Source of the DNA: Paraburkholderia eburnea
GTDB taxonomy: Bacteria > Pseudomonadota > Gammaproteobacteria > Burkholderiales > Burkholderiaceae
Assembly (NCBI RefSeq): GCF_002917095.1
Contig: NZ_PQGA01000006.1
Location: 124,001 to 188,000 of the forward strand
Direction of reading: 5' to 3'
DNA: 64,000 bases
How positions within the stretch are numbered: position 1 is the first letter of the stretch; every line of letters starts with the position of its first letter. Positions 22,001-30,313 of the stretch are shown here, piece after piece. The notes below the pieces were generated by a model. It was not told where the DNA came from. It saw nothing but the letters and a program-made list of their open reading frames with translations, and ran no database searches. Position numbers and translations under genes: made by a program.

Positions 22001-25000
22001 GCGGTGTCGAGGCGCGCGGCTGTCAGCGCGCGGCCCGGTTCGAGCAGCACGGCCTGATTCCAGTGCGGCTCGCCGTGCGGGAAGGTTTCGAAGAAGGCGT
22101 GCTGGATCGGCGTGAGCGGCAACGCGCCGCCCACCGCACCCGCGCCCGGCATGGCGGCGGCCGCGCTCGCGACGGCGGCGAGCGTGGCCGGCGTCGGGTG
22201 CTCGAAGACCTGGCGCGGCGTCACGCGCAAACCGGCTTCGCGCGCACGCGACACGATCTGCAAGGTGAGGATCGAGTCGCCGCCGAGCTGGAAAAAGTCG
22301 TCCGTCGGCGACACCGACGCGCGGCCCAGCACACTCGCCCAAATGTCGAGCAGCCGCGCCAGCGCCGAGCCAGGCACGATATCGGCACACGCAGCATGAT
22401 CGCCCCCTGCGGCAGCGTGTGTCTGGGTGTCGGGCGCGGGCAGCGCGCGGCGGTCGATCTTGCCCGAAGGCGTGAGCGGCAGCGCCGGCAGCACGACCAG
22501 CGCGGCGGGCACCATGTACGCGGGCAGGCGGCGCTGGAGTTCGGCGTTCAGGTCCGAAGCATCGATTTCGGCGTCCCCGGCGACATAGCCGACGAGCCGC
22601 GCGGGCGCACCGTCTTCGCGCAGCACCACGACGGCGTCGCGCACGCCCGCGCAGCGGCGCAGCACCGTTTCGATTTCCGCGGGTTCGATCCGGTGGCCGC
22701 GCAGCTTGATCTGCTGGTCGAGCCGGCCCAGATAGGCAATGCGTCCGTCGCTGTGCACGCGGCACAGGTCGCCGGTGCGATAGAGGCGCGCGCCGTGGCC
22801 GGCGGGATCGGGCACGAAGCGCTCCGCCGTCTGCGCGGCGCGTCCCAGGTAGCCGCGCGCGAGATTGTCCCCGCCGATGCACAGCTCGCCGATGCCGCCC
22901 GCCGCCACCGCCTCGCCCGTGCGGCCGAGCACGCGCAGCCGGTTGCGCGGCAAGCCCCGGCCAATCGTCACGGGCCGATCTGCCGCCACGCGCGCGCCGA
23001 GCGAATAGATCGTCGTTTCGGTCGGGCCGTAGAGATTCCAGAGGTCGACGCCGCGCTCGATCAGCGCGCCCGCGAGATCGGGCGCCAGCGCCTCGCCGCC
23101 GCTCAATCCTTGCAGGCATGCGCCCGGCCTGACGCCCTGCCAGCCACCCGCGAGCAGCAGTTTCCAGCCCGACGGCGTCGCCTGGAACACCGTCGCGCCG
23201 CTCGCATCGAGCAACGCCGCGAGGCGTTCGCCGTCGCGCTGCGTCTCGCGACTGGCGAGTTCGATGCACGCGCCCACCGTCAGCGGCAAGAACAGTTCGA
23301 GCAACGAAATATCGAACGACGCCGAGGTGGCCGCGAGCCAGACATCGGCGGGCGTGAGGCCGAGCGCCTCGCGCATCGCCTGCATCAGGCCGTCAAACGC
23401 GCCGTGCGGCAGCGCGACACCCTTGGGCGTGCCCGTCGAGCCGGACGTGTAGATCACATAGGCCGTGTGCGCCGGGTCGATGGCGTCATGTTCGAACGGA
23501 TCGCTATCGTTATCGTTGCCGGCTTCGGCACGCAGCGCGGCAGCGTCGAGCAGATGCAGATCCGCGCCGATTTCGCGCAGCCGCGCAGCGCCCTCGGCAT
23601 CGACGATGCAGTGGCGCACGCGCGCATCGCGCAACATCGCGCCGATGCGCTGCGCCGGATAGTCGGGGTCGAGCGGCAGATACGCGGCGCCCGCCGCGAA
23701 CACGCCGACGCCCGAGGCGATCAGCGCAGCCGAGCGGCCCACGCACACGCCCACGCATTCGTCGGCGCGCACGCCGCCGCGTTGCAGGCCGCGCGCGATG
23801 CGGCGCGACCAGCGCGCAAGTTCGGCGTAGCTCAGCGCGTCGCCGTCACAGGTCACGGCGCGCGCGTCGGGCGTTTGCCGCGCCATGCGCGCGAAGCGTC
23901 GATGCATCGGCTCGAAGCGCGGCTCGCGCAATGCGGCGTCGGAGTTCGTGTGCGCGCCATCGTCAGGTAACAGATCGGCGAGCGTGAGCGTGGCGGACCC
24001 ATGCGTCGCGGCGATGGCTTCGAGCACCGTGACATATTGATCGAGCAGGCGCTGCGCGGCGGGCGCAGTGAGACGCTGCGCGCGATAGTCGAGGACCACG
24101 CGCACCGACTCGCCGCTGCGCACCACGTTGAGCGTCAAGTCGAACTGCGCGCTGCCCCACGGCTCCTCGACGGTCTCGACCGCCAGCGTCCCCGCCCGCC
24201 ACACGCCTGCGGGCACGATCTGCTCGTTGAACATGACGTTGAAAAGCGGCGTCGCGGCGGGATCACGCGCGGGCGCGAGCAGATCGACGACTTCGGCGAA
24301 CGGCAGTTCGCGATGGCCGAGCGCCTCGATCACGCGCGCGCCGACCTGCGCGAGCAGCGCATCGACGCTCATGCGCGGTTCGGCCTCCACGCGCACCACG
24401 GCGCTGTTGACGAGATAGCCGACGCGCCGTTCGGTGGCCGCATCGCGCAGGCTCACCGGCATGCCGATACGCAGGTCCGCCTGCTCGTTCAGGCGGTACA
24501 GCAGCGCCGCGAACCCGGTGAGAAGGCCCGCGAAGGCGCTCGCGCCTTGCGCGCGCGACCAGGCCGCGAGTTGCGCGGTCAGCGCGGCGCTCAGGCTGCG
24601 GGCGACACGCGCGCCGTGGCCGTGGGCGGCGGGTGCTGCGGGTGACGCCGCCGGTTGCTTTTGCGGCAGCGGCGCGTCGCCCGCTTCTTCGGGCAACACC
24701 GTGCGCGGATGCGCGGTGCCGAGCCGTTCGCGCCAGTACGCGCGTTGTGCGTCGAGATCGACGCGCGCCGCCGAAGCCGCACAATCCGCAGCGAATTCAA
24801 TGGGCGCGTCGAGCGCGGCGGCGTCCGCGCACGCGGCGTCATAGGCCGCGACCAGATCGCGGCACACGACATGCCACGAGGCCGCGTCGCAAACGATGTG
24901 ATGCGTGACCAGCCCGAGCCGATGTCGCTGCGCATCGATGCGCGCCAGCGTGGCGCGCAGCAGTGGGCCGTGCGTGAGGTCGAAGGGGCGCGCGGCGGCT

Positions 25001-27420
25001 TCCGCGAGCGTGTTGCTTACGTCCGTAGCATCGGCGCTATCGACGTTATCGAATGCTTGCCACTCGAACGAGGCGTCCTCGACAACGCTGCGCACCGGCA
25101 CGCCATCGCGCTCGTCGAAGCGCGCGCGCAGTTCCGGGTGGCGCGCGAGCGTCACCGCGAGCGCATGGCGCAGCGCGTCGATGCGCAGTGCGCCGCTCAG
25201 TTCGAGCGTCGCGCTCACGTGATACGCGGGATCGCGCGGATCGACGCGCCACAGAAACCACAAGGCGCGCTGGCCCGCCGAGATGCGCGCGTCGGCGGGC
25301 TGCGGCGCCTCATCGGCAATGACAGGCCTGGCGCCGCTCACGCCCAGCACCCCGAACTCGTCCACAAGCATCGCTGCCTGCGCGCGCACGGTGCGCCGCA
25401 CGAACAACGCGCCGACCGGAACCGTCACGCCGAACGCCGCGCCCAGCGCCGCCGCCAGCCGCACCGCCGCAATCGACTGACCGCCCGCCGCGAAGAAGTC
25501 CGTATCGGCGTCGAAGTGAATTTCGGCGTCGTCCATGGCGGGCAGCGCGTCACGCCAGCATTGCGCGACACGCGCCTGAATCTCGACATTTTGTTCGGAT
25601 GCCTGATCGCTTGACGGCTCGCCAGAATTGGTCGAACGCGCATCCAGAACGGCAAACGGCGTCAGCGTGCCCGCGTTCCACATCGGCAGACAGGCGCTGC
25701 GCTGCAGCTTGCCGCTCGACGTGCGCGGCAATTCGCCCGGTTCGAGCAGCAGCGCAAGCGCCACGTCCTGCTGGAAACACTCACCGACAGCCCGCTGAAG
25801 CTGCGCGAACAGCGCCTGTTCTCCGGCTTCGCGGCGCTTGCCGCGCGCGACTTCGGCGGCCAGACCGATGCCTTCGCCGCCGTCGGGACGCACCACCGGA
25901 AACGCGCTCACGCGGCCGCGCCGCACCCAGTCGAGCGCATCGCCAACCGCCGCCTCGATATCCTGCGGATAGAGATTCTGCCCGTGAATGACGATCAGAT
26001 CCTTCGCGCGCCCGCACACATGCAAACGTCCCTCGACCAGAAAGCCGAGATCGCCCGTGCGCAGCCAGCGCCCGCCCGCGAGCGGATGCGCGACGAAGGC
26101 CGCGTCGGTCGCTTCCGGATTACGCCAGTAGCCTTGCGCGATGCTCGGGCCTTGCACCCAGATTTCGCCGATTTCGCCGTCTGTGCGCAGTTCGAGCGTG
26201 CGCGGATCGACAATCGCCAGCGCGTGTTGCGACGCGGTCACGCCGCAGTCGACGATTGCCTGGTGGTCCGCGTCATCGTGGTCGCGCTCGCGGTCGTGCT
26301 CGACCGCGCGTGCCTGACCTTCCGCCAGCGCAGCCGCGAGAAAGCGGCGCGGCGGCGCACCGCCGCCCGCGCGCACGCCCGTCACGAGCAGCGTCGCTTC
26401 GGCCAGGCCGTAGCACGGATAGAGCGCGGCGGCGTCGAAGCCGCATGGCGCGAAACGCGCGGCGAAGCCGTCGAGCGTCGCCTGGCGGATCGGCTCCGCG
26501 CCGCAGAACGCGACGCGCCAGCTACGCAGATCGAGCGCGCCGAGTTGCGCGTCGCGCACGCGGTCGAGGCACAGCCGGTACGCGAAATCGGGGCCGCCGC
26601 TCACGCTCGCGCGTTCGCGCGCGATCGCCGCGAGCCAGCGCGCGGGGCGTTCGAGGAAATGCTGCGGCGTCATCAGCGTGACCGGGAAGCCGCATACGAG
26701 CGGCGACAGCAAGCCGCCGATCAAACCCATGTCGTGATAGAGCGGCAGCCAGCTCAGCATGCGGTCGGCGGCGGTATAGGCCATCGACCCGGCAATCGCG
26801 TCGATGTTCGCGCACAGATTGCCGTGCGAGACCATGACGCCCTTGGGCGCGGACGTCGAACCCGAGGTGTATTGCAGGAAAGCAAGCGCCTGTGGATCGC
26901 CTTTCTCGACACAAAAGGCGCCTTCATGAAGCGCGCGCGGATCCACCAGACGCGTACTGGCGAGCGCGTCGCGCAAGCCCGCCGCGTCGATCAGCGCGCG
27001 GCCCGCTTCCTCCACGATGGCGATGGCGGGGTTGCAGTCGGCGGCCATCGCGCGCAGACGCGCCACATGCGCGCCCTGTCCCGCCTCGGGCGGATAGGCG
27101 GGCACGGCGATCTGCCCGGCGTACTGGCAGGCGAGAAAAGCGATCACGTAGTCAAGGCTCGTCGGCAGCAGGATCAGCACGCGCTCGCCGGCGGGCGCGG
27201 CGGCGCGCAGCGTCTGCGCGAGCGAGCGGGCCCGGGCGTCCAGTTGCACGTAACTGAGTTCGTGAACGGTGCTCTCGCCATCGGCCAGAAAACGCACGGC
27301 GGTCTGTTGCGGGCGTTGCGCGAGATGCACCTGCAGCGCGGTCACCAGATCGCGCGCGGGGGCACAAACGGCATCGGCGCTCGCGTCGGCGCGGCTGCCA
27401 AAATGGTTACTCAAAGGCAT
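16096..27420 (-). CDS. Non-ribosomal peptide synthetase 1, lipo-initiating (FAAL-ACP-C-A-PCP-E-C-A-PCP-C)
   Basis: This 3774-residue enzyme starts the lipopeptide. Rough residues: fatty acyl-AMP ligase 25-600 (TSGST near 184), acyl carrier 615-690 (Ser649), starter C 705-1130 (His840 in HHIVCDA, with Ala where Gly is usual), A1 1165-1660, PCP (Ser1716), E 1765-2200 (HHLAVDG), C 2230-2660, A2 2690-3190, PCP (Ser3251), C 3315-3740, then an acidic tail. The FAAL-ACP pair predicts that a fatty acid is activated and condensed onto residue 1. Pocket codes: A1 DILQLGLIYK (glycine-like, odd because an epimerase follows), A2 DVWNVAMVHK (related to the Thr code but altered). The ATG is preceded by AGGAGAG. 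The protein ends after a C domain, so the third module is split between two proteins. The gene lies 244 bases downstream of the ATPase gene, and no other gene is evident in that gap. Confidence 0.97.
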   Translation of the reverse strand: MPLSNHFGSRADASADAVCAPARDLVTALQVHLAQRPQQTAVRFLADGESTVHELSYVQLDARARSLAQTLRAAAPAGERVLILLPTSLDYVIAFLACQYAGQIAVPAYPPEAGQGAHVARLRAMAADCNPAIAIVEEAGRALIDAAGLRDALASTRLVDPRALHEGAFCVEKGDPQALAFLQYTSGSTSAPKGVMVSHGNLCANIDAIAGSMAYTAADRMLSWLPLYHDMGLIGGLLSPLVCGFPVTLMTPQHFLERPARWLAAIARERASVSGGPDFAYRLCLDRVRDAQLGALDLRSWRVAFCGAEPIRQATLDGFAARFAPCGFDAAALYPCYGLAEATLLVTGVRAGGGAPPRRFLAAALAEGQARAVEHDRERDHDDADHQAIVDCGVTASQHALAIVDPRTLELRTDGEIGEIWVQGPSIAQGYWRNPEATDAAFVAHPLAGGRWLRTGDLGFLVEGRLHVCGRAKDLIVIHGQNLYPQDIEAAVGDALDWVRRGRVSAFPVVRPDGGEGIGLAAEVARGKRREAGEQALFAQLQRAVGECFQQDVALALLLEPGELPRTSSGKLQRSACLPMWNAGTLTPFAVLDARSTNSGEPSSDQASEQNVEIQARVAQCWRDALPAMDDAEIHFDADTDFFAAGGQSIAAVRLAAALGAAFGVTVPVGALFVRRTVRAQAAMLVDEFGVLGVSGARPVIADEAPQPADARISAGQRALWFLWRVDPRDPAYHVSATLELSGALRIDALRHALAVTLARHPELRARFDERDGVPVRSVVEDASFEWQAFDNVDSADATDVSNTLAEAAARPFDLTHGPLLRATLARIDAQRHRLGLVTHHIVCDAASWHVVCRDLVAAYDAACADAAALDAPIEFAADCAASAARVDLDAQRAYWRERLGTAHPRTVLPEEAGDAPLPQKQPAASPAAPAAHGHGARVARSLSAALTAQLAAWSRAQGASAFAGLLTGFAALLYRLNEQADLRIGMPVSLRDAATERRVGYLVNSAVVRVEAEPRMSVDALLAQVGARVIEALGHRELPFAEVVDLLAPARDPAATPLFNVMFNEQIVPAGVWRAGTLAVETVEEPWGSAQFDLTLNVVRSGESVRVVLDYRAQRLTAPAAQRLLDQYVTVLEAIAATHGSATLTLADLLPDDGAHTNSDAALREPRFEPMHRRFARMARQTPDARAVTCDGDALSYAELARWSRRIARGLQRGGVRADECVGVCVGRSAALIASGVGVFAAGAAYLPLDPDYPAQRIGAMLRDARVRHCIVDAEGAARLREIGADLHLLDAAALRAEAGNDNDSDPFEHDAIDPAHTAYVIYTSGSTGTPKGVALPHGAFDGLMQAMREALGLTPADVWLAATSASFDISLLELFLPLTVGACIELASRETQRDGERLAALLDASGATVFQATPSGWKLLLAGGWQGVRPGACLQGLSGGEALAPDLAGALIERGVDLWNLYGPTETTIYSLGARVAADRPVTIGRGLPRNRLRVLGRTGEAVAAGGIGELCIGGDNLARGYLGRAAQTAERFVPDPAGHGARLYRTGDLCRVHSDGRIAYLGRLDQQIKLRGHRIEPAEIETVLRRCAGVRDAVVVLREDGAPARLVGYVAGDAEIDASDLNAELQRRLPAYMVPAALVVLPALPLTPSGKIDRRALPAPDTQTHAAAGGDHAACADIVPGSALARLLDIWASVLGRASVSPTDDFFQLGGDSILTLQIVSRAREAGLRVTPRQVFEHPTPATLAAVASAAAAMPGAGAVGGALPLTPIQHAFFETFPHGEPHWNQAVLLEPGRALTAARLDTALRALRARHEALRLRFTRQADGAWQQQVVPAADLDAHAVLTHVQVAHAHEWDARLAEVCDAVQRGFDLGSARLFAAALVEEPQGGRRRLLLAAHHLAVDGVSWRVIAADLERLCASDADAAAHAVQLPWSAWVQAQQRYADALDLAHEATLWQDVASALADAPVLPLAQPQGANEAPRTLAWSWDAHSTQRLIDAAPRALRLRADEVLLAALVRTLHGWSGAPRHAIELEGHGRAPLDADLDTSETVGWFTTRYPVVLSAHEDALATLRAVKSSLRAVHEGGLHYGMLRRAQASGDRRPPHPAVAFNYLGRFERESAADPAHRLAFTSETPGAMRAAAPAHYALDVNAMIVNGVLSLTWDYDPARVPDATAAALLDRFGAQLDALVRRCEGAQALDAECAFTPADFPDADLDAAQLAQLALDPAATEDVYAATELQQGLLIHSLSRRDESLYVNQMRLTLAGGVAQQTLRDAWLAAVARHPVLRTGFRWLGTHAALQVVARAAALPWQAHDWSALDADAYEARLAAWRDADERTPFDMAQAPLMRVALFARPDGRHDLVWTHHHAILDGWSASTLLAEVLQACRAQTVNESAPDTAWRGYIAWLRRRGAQPSSQQHAETWWRTQLARADEPARLVESLGAPLAPCDGIGRHTLSLDAATHTRVLEGAQRQRVTPGTLAHAAWACVLARAGYRRQAVFGTAVAGRPATLRGAQQAVGLFINSLPLWIDVPGRMRAAQWLQALQQQVAELREHETTSLAQVQRWAAQGNEALFDTLLAVENYPVDAALRDAHAAAPWVAGVDVRERPHFPLTVSFVMGAAIEIQCTWDERLFDRVTVERLIGDFAALTARLAQARDEPLAQLVADASPQAHELAAPVVPATPFESVTQRIAAQAQRRPHAEAVADAQRRIDYRTLAAWSDRIAARLAALGIGREDRVGVCMERSVGLVAALLGVLKAGAAYVPLDPAYPQERLLDVAADARLAALVGDDASRAQLPAVFEGRACVMADACDPQRADPGDAQAPFAAPPVHPEQLAYVIYTSGSTGRPKGVAVTHRNVARLFDATRHWYAFDEHDVWPLFHAYAFDVSVWELFGALTHGGRLVVVPAQVARDAAAFHALLCREGVTVLNQTPSAFMPLMQVDADASTPFTRVRAIVFAGEKLEPGALARWYVGRARAGLPQPRIVNMYGITETTVHVTYRVLGEAEITAEVPRSLIGEPMRDLQLRLLDRDVNAAPLGGVGSLYVGGPGVARGYLGRPGLTAERFVPDPHGAPGSRLYASGDLARGLPTGEPEYIGRSDFQVKIRGYRIEPGEVQAVLYGHPAVREAAVLAVPDNAGVGLRLVAWVVPADAEVQTTALSTALRDWVAARMPAYMVPSAFVLLDVLPLTVNGKLDRRALPPPESVEAAQTTGAAPRSDTERTISTVWADVLRIDAPGVGGDFFALGGHSLLALRTMSRLRDAFGREVPLELLFSHPVLADLAAALDAHWQDGGARDDASPTLVARSVQSAQSVQSAPLSLAQERLWFLWQLDPDSAAYNVSGALQCEGALDAQAVRAAFDALVARHAVLRTRFSGREDTPRQHALPAAEAHAAWQWDTLDASALDADALRAQLIRNARAPFDLENGPLLRVTLARLAPQRHVLHLVLHHIVSDGWSIEVLLREFAALYRAARAGTQADLPALPVQYLDYASWQRDWVEQGGAAVLERQMGYWRERLAGLRTLMDLPGLHDRSQAFRPDGARHLIRVPQRVCAQAEALALDEGATLFMVLLAAFDVLLYQYSGAADVPVAIPVAGRNRVETEGLIGFFVNTLVMRARISGADSFVDLLHQVRADSIGAQANSDVPFDRLVAELQPQRHTAGNPLTQVKFLYQDAFAAEQDLDGVRCELLDADPGVVRFELALDVLRDARGLECVFAYALDVYDAEFVEQLARHYVSLLRRMVSEPTRAIGSFEPGDESDDESGFDATEIATET
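17472..17498. repeat. Three 9-bp tandem repeats in an NRPS linker
   Basis: The unit ATTGCNCCG occurs three times in a row, with a degenerate fourth copy, inside the linker between the second PCP and the last C domain of NRPS-1. It encodes a Ser-Val-Gln / Ser-Ala-Gln stretch. It parallels the linker repeat at 10784, also just before a C domain of the same type. Confidence 0.65.
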
Positions 27421-27664
27421 CTTGCTCTCCTGATATCCGCCGTTTCACGTTGACGGGCGCGCGCGCAGGCAGCGGCCCGGAAACGATCCGTGAGTCCCCA
27501 TGCGCCGCATCGCGGGCACGGGTCATAGAAGTCACTGCGGGGGAAAGCCCGGCGCACTCGTGGGAGCGCCGTGTGCGGGTCGATGAGGACCGTCGCCGGA
27601 TACCCTGCCCGCCGCGCGCGTCCTGCAGGCGGCACGGTCGGTCAGGGTCTCCGGGGATACTGCG

Positions 27665-28537
27665 TCAGTGCGGGAAGCAGATCGGCAAGCCGCCGTGCGG
27701 ATGCGCGATCGTGCCCATCCGCACGCCATAAATCTCGCCGAGCTTGTCGGCCTGCACGATCTCGTCCACCGGCCCGCTCGCGAGCAGACGGCCGCCCTTG
27801 AGCGCAATGAGGTCGTCGCAAAAGCGCGCGGCCATGTTGATGTCGTGCAGCACGACGACCACGCCAAGCCCGCGCTCGCGGCTCAGCGAGCGCACGAGTT
27901 CGAGCACTTCGAGCTGATGCGCGATGTCGAGCGCCGAGATCGGCTCGTCGAGCAGCAGACATTCGCTGTCCTGCGCGACCAGCATGGCGAGCCAGGCACG
28001 CTGGCGCTCGCCGCCCGAAAGGTTGTCCACGGCACGATCCGCGAAGGCGGTGAGATCGGTGAGGCGGATCGCTTCGTCGACTTTCTCGTGATCGGCGTCG
28101 GTAAAGCGGCCGAGCGCGCCGTGCCACGGATAGCGGCCCAACGCGACGAGTTCGCGCACCGTCATGGCGTCCGCGGCGGGCGGCTGCTGCGGCAGGTAGG
28201 CGACCTTGCGCGCGAATTCGCGGCTGCGCCACTGCGGCAACGCGCGGCCGCCGAAGCGCACCGCACCCGCCGTCGCCGCCATCTGCCGCGCCAGCAGCTT
28301 GAGCAGCGTGGACTTGCCCGAGCCGTTGTGGCCGATCAGGCCCGACACGCGTTCGGCCCGCAAATTCAGCGTCAGGGGCGCGAGCAAGGTGCGCTCGCCC
28401 ACGACGAACGACGCGCCGTCCAGTTCGTACATCGGCGTGGCGCAGCCGTGCGCCCCAGGATTGCCGCCCGAATGGCGCTCCAGCGCCGCTACGTCGTCGC
28501 CCGGCGTCATGCCGGATGCCGCTGCCCGATCATTCAT
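27665..28537 (-). CDS. ABC transporter ATP-binding protein, FhuC/FecE type (iron-siderophore import)
   Basis: This 290-residue ATPase is of the family that energises ferric-siderophore uptake at the inner membrane. Walker A GHNGSGKST is at residues 69-77, signature LSGGERQR at 173-180, Walker B LLLDEP at 194-199, and the switch His lies in VVVLHDIN. The Pro-Gln-Gln after the Q-loop and the LGRYPW motif are typical of FecCD-type importer ATPases. A GTG at 28576 would extend it, but ATG 28537 has AAGGG eight bases upstream and is preferred. It lies between the exporter gene and NRPS-1. No cognate membrane permease or binding protein is in the window, so its partners must be encoded elsewhere. 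Confidence 0.9.
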   Translation of the reverse strand: MNDRAAASGMTPGDDVAALERHSGGNPGAHGCATPMYELDGASFVVGERTLLAPLTLNLRAERVSGLIGHNGSGKSTLLKLLARQMAATAGAVRFGGRALPQWRSREFARKVAYLPQQPPAADAMTVRELVALGRYPWHGALGRFTDADHEKVDEAIRLTDLTAFADRAVDNLSGGERQRAWLAMLVAQDSECLLLDEPISALDIAHQLEVLELVRSLSRERGLGVVVVLHDINMAARFCDDLIALKGGRLLASGPVDEIVQADKLGEIYGVRMGTIAHPHGGLPICFPH

Positions 28538-28588
28538 GCTTGAAACCCTTAAAACCTTTGCCTGCTGGTTGTTCACTATGCCGCGCCG

Positions 28589-30253
28589 TCATGCCGACAT
28601 CTGCGGGCGGGCGTTTTCCTGATGCGTGTCCGCCACCAGATCGCTGCCCTTGCCCGTCGCCACGACCTGGCCGTAATCGAGCTTGATATAGCGGTCGGCG
28701 AGATGGAAGAAGCGGTCGTCGTGCGTGATGACGAACACGGTCTTGCCCTTCGCCTTGAGTTGCGGGAGCAGATGCTTGTAGAAAACGTCCTTGAATACGG
28801 GGTCCTGGTCGGCGGCCCATTCATCGAACAGATAGAACGGCCGGTCCTCCAGATAGGCCACCAGCAGCGCAAGCCGCTTGCGCTGGCCCTGCGAAAGCTG
28901 GGTGGTGGAGAACGTGCCGTCGCTGATGTTGACCTTGTGATCGAGCTGAAGCTCTTCGAGCAGCGTGCGCGCCTTCGCATCCAGCCCGTTCACACGCATA
29001 CCGAGCAGACTGTCGAACAGGAAGAAATCGCTGAACACCACCGAAAAATGCTGGCGATAGATCTCGCGATGCGCCTCGTCGACCGGCGCGCCGTTGAGCA
29101 GGATGCGGCCGCTTTCGGGCGGATACAGCCCGACCAGCATCTTCGCGAGCGTGGTCTTGCCGCTGCCGTTGCCGCCGATCAGATATACAAGCTCGCCCGG
29201 CTTGAACGTCAGGTTGATCGGCCCAAGCGTGAATACTTCGTTCTCCTTTTCGCGGAAATAACGATGCGTCGCGCCTTCGAGCGCGATGGTGTCGAACCCG
29301 CTCGCGTGCGTGGCGGGATGCATCTTTTCCTCGGGGAGATCGGCGTTGACCTGCTCGATGCGTTCGAGCGCGACGCGCGCCATGCTCACCGTCGGGATCG
29401 CCGAAAGCAGCCCTTCGATCGGCATGATCATGTAGAGGAAGGTCATCGCGTAACCCGACATCACCGCCGGCGACACCGGGAACAGCCGCGCGAGAATGAA
29501 CAGCGTGCAGCCGATGAACACGAACAGGATCATGTTGCCCCAGCTAGCGGCCGCCGAATTCAGCACGTAGCCGCGGCTGCGCTGCACCCGCACCGCCTCC
29601 ACGTTCGGCGCGATGATGTCGTCGATGAAGGCCTGCTTGCGCGCCTTGTGCAGCTTCAACTCCTTCGCGCCGTCGAACAGCGCGCGGAAATCCTTGACCA
29701 GTTCGTCTTCGCGCTTGCGCGAGCTGCGCAGATGAAACAGCGCCTTCGCGCTGATGAGGTGCGAGCCCGCGATGCCCAGTGCGATTGTCGCGATCGCGCA
29801 CAGCAAAATGGGCCACGACAGATAGCCGAGATAGGCGAGACAGCCGACGATCACCGCGCCTTGCGTCGCGAGCACCGGCAGATTGACGAAGAACACGACG
29901 ACGCTGTCCAGATCCTGCGTCAGCACGCCGAGCGGGCGCGCCGAGCCCTGTTTTTCCAGATCCGCAAATGACGCCTCGCCGATGCGGCGAATCGTGCGCA
30001 TACGCAGCGTGGCCTTCGCGCGCTGGCCGAGTTGCATGAACATCGTCTGCGAAAGCGTGCGCGTGACGAGCACGACCAGGCAGATCGCGAGAAATTCGAC
30101 GCCCAGACGCGCGAGCCCGTCTCTCGACGCGCTCAGCGCCTGGTTGATCAACGCGACCAGCGCCGCGTTGCCAAGCCCACCCACGATGCTCATGACGAGG
30201 GCGATGAGGAGCGTCCCTCGCGAGTTGCGGATGAGGTACAAAAGTAGCGACAT
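28589..30253 (-). CDS. Cyclic peptide/siderophore export ABC transporter, PvdE-like (fused membrane and ATPase domains)
   Basis: At 554 residues this matches the PvdE/SyrD family, which moves siderophores or their precursors across the inner membrane. Hydrophobic segments lie near residues 12-38, 52-66, 125-165, 238-258 and 262-285. The ATPase half has Walker A GGNGSGKTT (360-368), an LSQGQ signature (453-457) in place of LSGGQ, and Walker B around FYLFDEWA (473-480), features shared with the PvdE group. It lies between the hydroxylase gene and the importer-type ATPase gene on the same strand. The likely role is export of the acylated peptide made by the two NRPSs; substrate assignment rests on context. 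Confidence 0.93.
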   Translation of the reverse strand: MSLLLYLIRNSRGTLLIALVMSIVGGLGNAALVALINQALSASRDGLARLGVEFLAICLVVLVTRTLSQTMFMQLGQRAKATLRMRTIRRIGEASFADLEKQGSARPLGVLTQDLDSVVVFFVNLPVLATQGAVIVGCLAYLGYLSWPILLCAIATIALGIAGSHLISAKALFHLRSSRKREDELVKDFRALFDGAKELKLHKARKQAFIDDIIAPNVEAVRVQRSRGYVLNSAAASWGNMILFVFIGCTLFILARLFPVSPAVMSGYAMTFLYMIMPIEGLLSAIPTVSMARVALERIEQVNADLPEEKMHPATHASGFDTIALEGATHRYFREKENEVFTLGPINLTFKPGELVYLIGGNGSGKTTLAKMLVGLYPPESGRILLNGAPVDEAHREIYRQHFSVVFSDFFLFDSLLGMRVNGLDAKARTLLEELQLDHKVNISDGTFSTTQLSQGQRKRLALLVAYLEDRPFYLFDEWAADQDPVFKDVFYKHLLPQLKAKGKTVFVITHDDRFFHLADRYIKLDYGQVVATGKGSDLVADTHQENARPQMSA

Positions 30254-30313
30254 GATTTTCTTGTAGTCCTTTTAAGTCTTCCGGGTCCTGTATGCAACAA
30301 CGTGCTCACGGCG

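Noticed and set aside
17545..23970. 2141-codon plus-strand open frame opposite NRPS-1
   Set aside because: It is an antisense shadow of the NRPS coding frame; low-complexity composition, no recognisable fold.
27421..27664. Possible small gene between the ATPase gene and NRPS-1
   Set aside because: A 74-codon minus-strand frame overlaps the NRPS-1 start and has no motif or ribosome-binding site. The gap is left unassigned.
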